A stretch of DNA of 6,172 nucleotides, from NCBI GenBank assembly GCA_036553725.1, contig DATBOO010000072.1, positions 1 to 6,172 on the forward strand, in the 5' to 3' direction. Position numbers and translations under genes: made by a program. Each line of letters begins with the position of its first letter. Positions within the stretch are counted from its first letter, which is position 1. Source of the DNA: Bog-756 sp036553725 (GTDB lineage Bacteria > Actinomycetota > Acidimicrobiia > Acidimicrobiales > RAAP-2). Shown in pieces: positions 1-5,177 of the stretch. The notes under the pieces are model-generated. The model did no database searches. It saw only the letters and a list, made by a program, of their open reading frames with translations, and was not told the DNA's origin.

Positions 1-873
1 GACCCGCGCCGTCACGATCTGGTGGAACTCGAGCTCGAGCCTCTTCCGCCGCATCCGCTCCAGCGTGCCGTGCTCGATCTGATGGGCCCGGTGCTCGCCG
101 ATGGCCGACCACAGGGCCTCGATCCCGTCCCCCTTCGACGCGACCGTCTCCACGATGGGCGGGCGCCACGCGCCCAGCTCGGTGAGATCCAGCATGAGCT
201 CGAGGTCCCGGCGGGTCTCCCTCGCCCCGGGGCGATCGGCCTTGTTGATCACGAAGAGGTCGGCGATCTCCAAGAGGCCCGCCTTGTTGGCCTGGACGGC
301 GTCGCCCCAGCCGGGGTTGACCACCACGATGGTGGTGTCGGTGGCCGCGGCCACCTCGACCTCCTGCTGTCCGACCCCGACCGTCTCGACCAGGACCACC
401 GGCATCCCCACCGCCGACAGCACCCGGACCGCGTCCGGGACGGCCACCGACAGCCCTCCCATGTGGCCGCGGGTGGCCATGGACCGGATGAACACGCCGT
501 CATCGAGCGCATGGCTCTGCATGCGCACCCGGTCGCCGAGGATGGCCCCTCCCGAATAGGGGGACGAGGGGTCGACGGCCAGGACGGCCACCTTGTCGCC
601 CACCGGGTACCCCCCATCGTCACCCCCGGCGATCCCCCGCTCCCGCCCGATGGCGATGAGCCGGTCGGTCAGAGTCGACTTGCCGGACCCCGGAGCCCCG
701 GTGATCCCCACCGAGTAGGCATCCCCCGGCGACTTGAACGCCAGTCCGGCCACCGTGCGGGACGGCTCGCCGCCCCGCTCGACCAGCGACAGCAGGCGGG
801 CCAGGGCCACCCGGTCGCCGCCCCTGGCTGCCTCGAACAACGTCGAGGGGTCGGACGTGCGGGCCGCGGGCAT
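1..873 (-). CDS. meaB: MeaB/ArgK-type GTPase, chaperone of B12-dependent acyl-CoA mutase (C-terminus cut by window edge)
   Basis: Cytoplasmic SIMIBI-class P-loop GTPase. Known members (MeaB, human MMAA) bind adenosylcobalamin-dependent mutases, gate cofactor loading and protect the enzyme from inactivation. The 291 residues present show Walker A GAPGSGKST (59-67), the family block DPSSPYSGGAILGDRVRM (101-118), TRGHMGGLS (134-142), switch motif ETVGVGQQEVEV (163-174) and base-recognition NKAD (210-213). Members are usually 310-340 residues, so a short C-terminal dimerisation tail is missing. ATG at 873 is the first possible start after the murA stop: the 11 codons between contain no ATG, GTG, TTG or CTG. 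It lies 33 nt downstream of murA in the same frame, with a possible promoter of its own. Residues about 83-91 (GGDDGGYPV) look like a small insertion relative to relatives I recall, and the second Gln of GVGQQ is usually Ser. Family assignment is secure. The client is inferred to be the acyl-CoA mutase encoded upstream. Confidence 0.95.
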   Translation of the reverse strand, partial: MPAARTSDPSTLFEAARGGDRVALARLLSLVERGGEPSRTVAGLAFKSPGDAYSVGITGAPGSGKSTLTDRLIAIGRERGIAGGDDGGYPVGDKVAVLAVDPSSPYSGGAILGDRVRMQSHALDDGVFIRSMATRGHMGGLSVAVPDAVRVLSAVGMPVVLVETVGVGQQEVEVAAATDTTIVVVNPGWGDAVQANKAGLLEIADLFVINKADRPGARETRRDLELMLDLTELGAWRPPIVETVASKGDGIEALWSAIGEHRAHQIEHGTLERMRRKRLELEFHQIVTARV

Positions 874-882
874 GGAGTGACG

Positions 883-910
883 AGCGTAGACGAGGCGACC
901 CGGCCGTCAG
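883..910 (-). promoter_or_regulatory. Candidate meaB promoter at the murA 3' end
   Basis: On the minus strand CTGACG (910-905, overlapping the murA stop codon) is followed after 16 nt by TACGCT (888-883). The hexamer ends 9 nt before the meaB ATG. CTGACG matches five of six bases of the actinobacterial -35 TTGACG, and TACGCT fits TANNNT. Transcription would begin within a few bases of the ATG, giving a near-leaderless mRNA. No Shine-Dalgarno-like sequence precedes this ATG. The promoter is inferred from sequence only; meaB could equally be read through from murA. Confidence 0.4.
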
Positions 911-2187
911 ACCCGGGAGACGTGGGCGCCGAGGGAGACCAGCTTCCCGTCGAGGTCCTCGTAGCCCCGGTCGACGTGATGGGCGTCGGTGATCAAGGTG
1001 GTGCCGTCGGCCACCAGACCGGCCAGCACCAGGGCCGCGCCCGCCCGCACGTCGAAGGCCCGGACCGGTGCACCCGAGAGCCGCTCCACGCCCCGGACCA
1101 CTGCATGGTGGCCCTCGGTCCGGATGTCGGCGCCCATCCGGCGCAACTCCTCGACGTAGCGGAAGCGGCCGAAGAAGAGGTTCTCCGTCACGATGCCCAC
1201 CCCCTGGGCCACCGTCAGCAGGGTGACGGCCAGCGGCTTGTAGTCGGTGGCGAACCCTGGATACGGCAGCGTGGCCACATCGAACGCCTTGAGCCGGTCG
1301 GAGCGATCCCTCGCCGCGCGCAGGCCATCGGGCTCGAGCGTGACCTCGGTGCCGGCGGCCGCCAGCTTACGGATGAGCATATCCATGTGCTCGGGCCGAC
1401 CGTCCTCGACCACGACCTCGCCCCCGGCCAGTCCGGCGGCCACCAGGAACGTGGCCACCACCAGCCGGTCGGGGATGACCGCATGGGTCGCCGGGGACAG
1501 CCGGTCGACGCCCTCGACCTCGATGCGCGAGGTGCCGGCTCCGGTGATCCGTGCACCCATGGAGTTGAGGAACTGGGCCAGGTCACTTACCTCCGGCTCG
1601 CGCGCCGCGTTCTCGATGACGGTGGTTCCCTTGGCCAACGTTGCGGCCATGAGCACGTTGTCGGTGCCGGTGTGGCTGGGGTACTCGAGGACGACCCGGT
1701 TGCCCACCAGCCGGGGTACCGATGACACGGTCGACTGCACCCGTCCCTCGACGTAGCCGTGGGACGACCCGAAGGCCACGCCCATCGACTCGAGGGCGCG
1801 CAGATGCATGTCGATGGGCCGCGGCCCGAAGTCGTCGCCGCCGGGCATCGACACCTTGGCCCAGCCGCAGCGGGCCAACAGCGGACCGAGCACCACCACC
1901 GACGCCCGCATCTTCTCCACCAACTCGTAAGGCGCCTCGGGGTTGACATCGGCGGGCGTGGTCACGATCAGTTCGTCCGGGGCCCGCCCCCGTCTGACGT
2001 CCACCCCCATCGCCCCGAGCACCTCGCCCATGATGTCCACGTCGGTGATCCGGGGGACATTGGTCAGCACGTGGCGGCCCTCGGCCAGCAGGCAGGCGGC
2101 CATCAGCTTCAGTACGGAGTTCTTCGCGCCACCGGCCCGCACGGTCCCCGAGAGGGGCCCGTTGGGTGTCACCACGAACCGGTCCAC
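907..2187 (-). CDS. murA: UDP-N-acetylglucosamine 1-carboxyvinyltransferase MurA, Asp active-site type
   Basis: Transfers enolpyruvate from PEP to UDP-GlcNAc, the first committed cytoplasmic step of peptidoglycan synthesis. The 426 residues are near the usual 417-420 and cover the whole two-domain inside-out barrel. Visible landmarks are GGAKN with Lys22-Asn23 (residues 19-23), the loop PGGDDFGPRPIDMHL (115-129), GTDNVLMA (174-181), GFATDYKP (311-318) with Asp315 equivalent to E. coli Asp305, RFRYVEELRRMGAD (341-354), DVRAGAALVLAGL (379-391) with Arg381 equivalent to E. coli Arg397, and C-terminal HHVDRGYEDLDGKLVSLGA. The loop residue that is Cys115 in E. coli is Asp118 here, as in Mycobacterium tuberculosis, which predicts fosfomycin insensitivity. 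GTG at 2187 is chosen because the protein then starts V/M-DRFVVTPNGPL, a normal MurA N-terminus, with a -10-like hexamer 6 nt upstream. The same frame stays open far upstream into the mutase gene, but that extension is antisense-quality shadow sequence. A 98-nt gap separates it from the mutase. Confidence 0.96.
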   Translation of the reverse strand: MDRFVVTPNGPLSGTVRAGGAKNSVLKLMAACLLAEGRHVLTNVPRITDVDIMGEVLGAMGVDVRRGRAPDELIVTTPADVNPEAPYELVEKMRASVVVLGPLLARCGWAKVSMPGGDDFGPRPIDMHLRALESMGVAFGSSHGYVEGRVQSTVSSVPRLVGNRVVLEYPSHTGTDNVLMAATLAKGTTVIENAAREPEVSDLAQFLNSMGARITGAGTSRIEVEGVDRLSPATHAVIPDRLVVATFLVAAGLAGGEVVVEDGRPEHMDMLIRKLAAAGTEVTLEPDGLRAARDRSDRLKAFDVATLPYPGFATDYKPLAVTLLTVAQGVGIVTENLFFGRFRYVEELRRMGADIRTEGHHAVVRGVERLSGAPVRAFDVRAGAALVLAGLVADGTTLITDAHHVDRGYEDLDGKLVSLGAHVSRV

Positions 2188-2193
2188 CCCACC

Positions 2194-2199
2194 AGTATG
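2194..2199 (-). promoter_or_regulatory. Candidate -10 element for leaderless murA
   Basis: CATACT (minus strand, 2199-2194) ends exactly 6 nt before the GTG at 2187, the spacing expected if the GTG is also the transcription start. It matches four of six bases of TATAAT and keeps the important second A and last T. I see no good -35 at 16-18 nt. The intervening GGTGGG could instead act as a very close, weak ribosome site. Sequence inference only. Confidence 0.33.
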
Positions 2200-2230
2200 G
2201 CCCCTGCCGCCTTCGTGGCCCGTTGATGGT

Positions 2231-2248
2231 GGCGGCCCGGCCGCCGGG
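2231..2248. repeat. GC-rich overlapping inverted repeats between mutase and murA
   Basis: GGCGG-CCCGG-CCGCC (2231-2245) overlaps CCCGG-CCG-CCGGG (2236-2248). The two 5-bp hairpins share bases and are mutually exclusive. They lie about 40 nt after the mutase stop and upstream of the murA -10 candidate. No T run follows. They could contribute to termination of the mutase transcript, or be chance in very GC-rich DNA. Confidence 0.3.
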
Positions 2249-2256
2249 TCGCAGGT

Positions 2257-2277
2257 CCGGCGATCGGCCGATCCCGG
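2257..2277 (-). terminator. Candidate terminator or palindrome after the mutase gene
   Basis: A perfect 12-bp palindrome, GATCGGCCGATC (2262-2273), is flanked by CCGG on both sides (2257-2260 and 2274-2277), with one unpaired C at 2261. It starts 8 nt past the mutase stop codon. As RNA it could form an interrupted GC-rich stem, but there is no U tract, so an intrinsic terminator of the classical kind is not supported. A protein-binding palindrome upstream of murA is the alternative reading. Confidence 0.3.
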
Positions 2278-2285
2278 GGTGCCGG

Positions 2286-3947
2286 TCAGAGGACGGCCTG
2301 CTCCTCCCAGCGCCCGAACACCCCGGCCAGGGTGTTCATCATCTCGCCCACGGTGGCGTAGGCCCGGGCGGCGTCGAAGATGGCCGGCATCAGGTTGGCG
2401 TCGGAGACGCCGGCGTCGGCGGCCAGTCGGTCGAGCGCCGAGGCCACCCCCGCATCGGACCGGTGCCGTTTCACCTCGGCCAGCCGCTTGCGCTGGGCCT
2501 CCTCCACGTCGGCTCCGATCTGCAGGGTGGGCATCTCGGACTCCTCGTTCCCCCCGGTGAACCCGTTCACCCCGATGATCACCATCCGGTCGCTCGAGAC
2601 CTTCCGCTGGAACCGGTAGGCGGCCTCGGCGATCTCCCCCTGGAACCAGTTGGTCTCGATCCCGGCGATCACCCCCTCGAGGATCGAACCCCCGCCGAGG
2701 TCCTCCAGGTGGGCGAACACCTCCTCGGCCCGGGCCTCCATCTGGTCGGTCAGCGATTCGACGAACCACGATCCGCCCAGGGGGTCGGCCACGTTGGCCA
2801 CCCCGGTCTCCGAGGCGATGACCTGCTGGGTCCGCAGGGCGATCCGGGCCGCCTTTTCGGTCGGCAGCGCCAGCACCTCGTCCATGGCGTTGGTGTGCAG
2901 GCTCTGGGTGCCCCCGAGCACCCCGGCCAGTGCCTCGATGGCCGTCCGCACGATGTTCAACTCGGGCTGCTGGGCGGTCAGCGACACGCCGGCGGTCTGG
3001 GTGTGGAACCGGCAGGTCAGCGAGCGGGGGTCCCGGGCCCCGTAGCGGTCCCGCATCCACTTGGACCAGATGCGGCGGGCCGCACGGAACTTGGCGATCT
3101 CTTCGAAGAAGTCGACGTGGGCGTCGAAGAAGAAGGACAGGCGGGGCGCGAACTCGTCGACGTCGAGCCCCGCGGCCCGGGCCGCCTCCACGTAGGCGAA
3201 TCCGTTGGCCAGGGTGAAGGCGAGCTCGTGGGCCGCCGTCGACCCCGCTTCGCGGATGTGGTAGCCGGACACGGACACCGGGTGCATGCGGGGCATCTCG
3301 GCGGCGCAGAACCGGATGATGTCGGTGACCAGCCGCAGGGACGGCCGGGGGGGGAAGACGTACTCCTTCTGGGCCTGGTACTCCTTCAGCATGTCGTTCT
3401 GGAGCGTGCCGCTGAGGCGGGCCCTGTCGGTCCCGCCCGACTCGGCGGCCAACACGTACATGGCGAAGCACATGGCCGCCGGCGAGTTGATGGTCATGGA
3501 CGTACTGGTGGTCCCGAGGTCGATCCCGGCGAACAGGTCCTGGGCATCGGCCAGGGTGTCGAGGGCCACCCCGCACCGACCCACCTCGCCCTCGGCCAGC
3601 GGGTCGTCCGAGTCCCGTCCCATCAGGGTGGGCAGGTCGTAGGCCACCGACAGCCCGTCGCCGCCGGCCCGCAGGATGTCGTGGAAGCGGGCGTTGGTGT
3701 CCTCGGCCGTCCCGAATCCGGCGAACATCCGCATCGTCCACAACTTGGAGCGGTACATCGAGGCGTAAGGCCCCCGGGTGTAGGGGAACACCCCGGGCCA
3801 CTCGCCCTCCGGCCCGGGGCCGTAGACCGGATCGAGGGGGATGCCCGACATGGTCTCGAAATCGGCGTCCCGGAGGGTGGCGGCGTCGAACGCCGCCTTC
3901 CACCGATCACTATCCCCGGGTGCCCCGGAGTCGCCTTCAGCGCCCAT
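2286..3947 (-). CDS. Adenosylcobalamin-dependent acyl-CoA mutase large (catalytic) subunit, isobutyryl-CoA mutase-like
   Basis: Catalyses a radical carbon-skeleton rearrangement of an acyl-CoA in the cytoplasm. The 553 residues cover the substrate-binding TIM barrel of the methylmalonyl-CoA mutase superfamily: PYTRGPYASMYRSKLWTMR (55-73), FAGFGTAEDTN (75-85), GLSVAYDLPTLMGRDSDDP (98-116), TLQNDMLKEY (181-190), SGYHIREAG (227-235) with His230 equivalent to P. shermanii His244, APRLSFFFDAHVDFFEEIAK (267-286), RFHTQTAGVSLTAQQ (313-327) and GGTQSLHTNAMDE (345-357). There is no C-terminal B12-binding domain (no DxHxxG with its GxxS/GG partners), so a separate small subunit is needed. Substrate-site positions are Phe75 (Tyr89 in methylmalonyl-CoA mutase) and Gln193 (Arg207), which is the isobutyryl-CoA mutase pairing. 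ATG at 3947 is preferred over ATG 3959 or longer options because TATGCT overlaps the 3959 codon and ends 7 nt before 3947. The gene is divergent from glpX; murA and meaB follow on the same strand. Family certain, exact substrate uncertain. Confidence 0.93.
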   Translation of the reverse strand: MGAEGDSGAPGDSDRWKAAFDAATLRDADFETMSGIPLDPVYGPGPEGEWPGVFPYTRGPYASMYRSKLWTMRMFAGFGTAEDTNARFHDILRAGGDGLSVAYDLPTLMGRDSDDPLAEGEVGRCGVALDTLADAQDLFAGIDLGTTSTSMTINSPAAMCFAMYVLAAESGGTDRARLSGTLQNDMLKEYQAQKEYVFPPRPSLRLVTDIIRFCAAEMPRMHPVSVSGYHIREAGSTAAHELAFTLANGFAYVEAARAAGLDVDEFAPRLSFFFDAHVDFFEEIAKFRAARRIWSKWMRDRYGARDPRSLTCRFHTQTAGVSLTAQQPELNIVRTAIEALAGVLGGTQSLHTNAMDEVLALPTEKAARIALRTQQVIASETGVANVADPLGGSWFVESLTDQMEARAEEVFAHLEDLGGGSILEGVIAGIETNWFQGEIAEAAYRFQRKVSSDRMVIIGVNGFTGGNEESEMPTLQIGADVEEAQRKRLAEVKRHRSDAGVASALDRLAADAGVSDANLMPAIFDAARAYATVGEMMNTLAGVFGRWEEQAVL

Positions 3948-3954
3948 TGCCGCC

Positions 3955-3960
3955 AGCATA
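3955..3960 (-). promoter_or_regulatory. Candidate -10 element for leaderless acyl-CoA mutase transcript
   Basis: TATGCT (minus strand, 3960-3955) fits TANNNT and lies 7 nt before ATG 3947, the position expected when transcription starts at the start codon. No Shine-Dalgarno-like sequence is present in the intervening GGCGGCA or just upstream. No recognisable -35 is seen. If correct, the in-frame ATG at 3959, which overlaps the hexamer, is not on the mRNA. Confidence 0.45.
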
Positions 3961-4028
3961 GGGAAGTCGGAGGCGGCGGACCGCCCACAACGCGCCCATG
4001 GGACCTGGACTCCCGTCCCGCGGCGCCG

Positions 4029-4044
4029 TGGCGCTCCCGCGCCA
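4029..4044. promoter_or_regulatory. Inverted repeat upstream of glpX -10, possible operator
   Basis: A perfect 6-bp inverted repeat, TGGCGC-TCCC-GCGCCA, lies 5 nt before the TATCGT hexamer, covering the space between -10 and -35. It sits in the 116-bp divergent region between the mutase and glpX, where a regulator could act on either gene. Short GC-rich repeats occur by chance here; GGCGG-CGGA-CCGCC at 3972-3985 is another. Functional assignment is tentative. Confidence 0.28.
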
Positions 4045-4049
4045 GCCAC

Positions 4050-4055
4050 TATCGT
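4050..4055 (+). promoter_or_regulatory. Candidate -10 element for glpX
   Basis: TATCGT fits TANNNT and ends 8 nt before the GTG at 4064, implying a transcript that begins at or within about two bases of the start codon. An AGG lies in the intervening CAGGTCCC but is a poor ribosome site. No -35 is evident at 16-18 nt. It supports GTG 4064 rather than the in-frame ATG at 3998 as the start. Confidence 0.45.
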
Positions 4056-4063
4056 CAGGTCCC

Positions 4064-5059
4064 GTGACCGGCGAACCGCAAGCACCCGACCGCAACCTGG
4101 CCATGGAGCTCGTCCGGGTCACCGAGGCGGCGGCCCTGGCCGCGTCCCGGTGGATGGGGCGGGGCGACAAGGAGGGGGCCGACGGTGCAGCGGTCAACGC
4201 CATGCGGATCGTGCTCTCCAGCATCGCCATGGACGGGGTGGTGGTCATCGGCGAGGGGGAGAAGGACAACGCCCCCATGCTCTTCAACGGGGAGCGCATC
4301 GGCGACGGCAGCCCGCCCAAGGCGGATATCGCCGTGGACCCGATCGACGGGACCACCCCCACCGCCCTCGGGCGGGGCGGGGCCCTGGCGGTCATCGCCG
4401 TGTCCGAGGAGGGCACCATGTTCGACCCGGGACCGTGCGTGTACATGGAGAAGCTGGCGGTCGGGCCCCGGGCGGTGGGGACGATCGACCTCACCATGTC
4501 CATCGAGGACAACCTGACGGCGGTGGCCAAGTCCAAGGGGACCTCGGTGCGGGACCTGGCCGTGGCCATCCTCGATCGGCCCCGCCATGCCGAGCTCATC
4601 GCCTCGGTACGCAGCACCGGCGCCCGCATCCGGCTGATCACCGACGGCGATGTGGCCGGGGCCATCGCCACCGCCTGGCCCGACACCGGCGTGGACATGT
4701 TGGTGGGGATCGGGGGGACCCCCGAGGGGGTGATCGCCGCCGCCGCCCTCAAGTCGATGGGCGGGGAGATCCAGGGCCGCCTCTGGCCCCGCGACGACGC
4801 CGAGCGACGGGCGGCCGTCGATGCCGGGTACGACGTCGACGCCGTGCTGACCACCGACGACCTGGTCGGCGGGGACAACTGCTTCTTCGCCGCCAGCGGG
4901 ATCACCGACGGGGAGCTGCTCCACGGCGTCCGCTACGACGAGTTCGGGGCCACCACCCAGTCCCTGGTGACCCGGTCGAAGTCGGGCACCGTCCGGCTCA
5001 TCGACGCCCGCCACCCGCTGCACAAGCTGGCCGAGTACAGCGCCATCGAGTTCACCTGA
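4064..5059 (+). CDS. glpX: Class II fructose-1,6-bisphosphatase GlpX
   Basis: Hydrolyses fructose-1,6-bisphosphate to fructose-6-phosphate, the committed gluconeogenic step, in the cytoplasm with divalent metal. The 331 residues are the usual family length (E. coli GlpX is 336). Motifs seen: RNLAMELVRVTEAAALAASR (10-29), GRGDKEGADGAAVNAMR (32-48) with metal/catalytic Asp35, GEGEKD (63-68), DPIDGTT (92-98), RPRHAELI (172-179), RIRLITDGDVAGAIATA (188-204), GIGGTPEGVIAAAALKSMGG (215-234) with Glu221, and RSKSGTVRLIDARH (304-317), ending EYSAIEFT. GTG 4064 is chosen because it gives the short acidic leader typical of actinobacterial GlpX and has a -10-like hexamer just upstream; ATG 3998 would add 22 Arg/Pro-rich residues and ATG 4103 would cut into the first conserved helix. 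It is transcribed divergently from the mutase. The TGA stop is followed by an open frame into the next gene. No class I FBPase features are present. Assignment is secure. Confidence 0.97.
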   Translation: MTGEPQAPDRNLAMELVRVTEAAALAASRWMGRGDKEGADGAAVNAMRIVLSSIAMDGVVVIGEGEKDNAPMLFNGERIGDGSPPKADIAVDPIDGTTPTALGRGGALAVIAVSEEGTMFDPGPCVYMEKLAVGPRAVGTIDLTMSIEDNLTAVAKSKGTSVRDLAVAILDRPRHAELIASVRSTGARIRLITDGDVAGAIATAWPDTGVDMLVGIGGTPEGVIAAAALKSMGGEIQGRLWPRDDAERRAAVDAGYDVDAVLTTDDLVGGDNCFFAASGITDGELLHGVRYDEFGATTQSLVTRSKSGTVRLIDARHPLHKLAEYSAIEFT

Positions 5060-5069
5060 GCGGCGCCGG

Positions 5070-5093
5070 CCGCCCCAGGGCGGTTGGGGGCGG
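5070..5093 (+). terminator. Weak terminator-like alternative hairpins after glpX
   Basis: CCGCCCC (5070-5076) can pair with GGGGCGG (5087-5093), while CCGCCC (5070-5075) can pair instead with GGGCGG (5078-5083) across a 2-nt gap. The structures begin 11 nt past the glpX stop. No T tract follows, so intrinsic termination is uncertain; the lipoprotein gene could still be cotranscribed with glpX. Confidence 0.27.
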
Positions 5094-5127
5094 TCAACCT
5101 GGCGTGCTCCCCGTGCGTACAGAAGGT

Positions 5128-5177
5128 GGTGAACAGGCATCTCCCCATCGGCACCCCGAACGGAGCGGTGAACAGGC
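5128..5177 (+). repeat. Duplicated 11-mer at two candidate starts of the lipoprotein gene
   Basis: GGTGAACAGGC occurs at 5128-5138 and again at 5167-5177, 39 nt apart and in the same frame. Each copy contains a GTG start candidate followed by AAC AGG (Asn-Arg). Sequence after each copy differs, so this is not a longer tandem duplication. It makes the lipoprotein start ambiguous between GTG 5129 and GTG 5168. Confidence 0.4.

Noticed and set aside
22..1725. Long plus-strand open frame of 567 codons
   Set aside because: It is antisense to meaB and murA, has His/Gly/Arg/Pro-rich shadow composition and no domain motifs. The minus-strand genes explain the region fully.
3108..3125. DAHVDF in the mutase (residues 275-280) as a possible B12-binding DxHxxG motif
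   Set aside because: It lacks the Gly and is the conserved SFFFDAHVDFFEE segment found in the TIM-barrel domain of IcmA-like large subunits, not a cobalamin-binding domain.
907..3903. A single 998-codon open frame on the minus strand that includes murA
   Set aside because: Only the part from 2187 downward has MurA motifs. The upstream two thirds are an out-of-frame reading of the mutase gene, rich in Arg, Gly and Pro with no recognisable domain.
4000..4019. GGGAC...GTCCC inverted repeat in the divergent region
   Set aside because: Only 5 bp with a 10-nt spacer in very GC-rich sequence; no better than chance.
3998..4063. ATG at 3998 as the glpX start
   Set aside because: It adds 22 Arg/Pro-rich residues not seen in GlpX proteins and would place the TATCGT hexamer inside the coding region.
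2166..4067. Long plus-strand open frame of 633 codons
   Set aside because: Antisense shadow of the mutase gene; low-complexity composition and no family signature.
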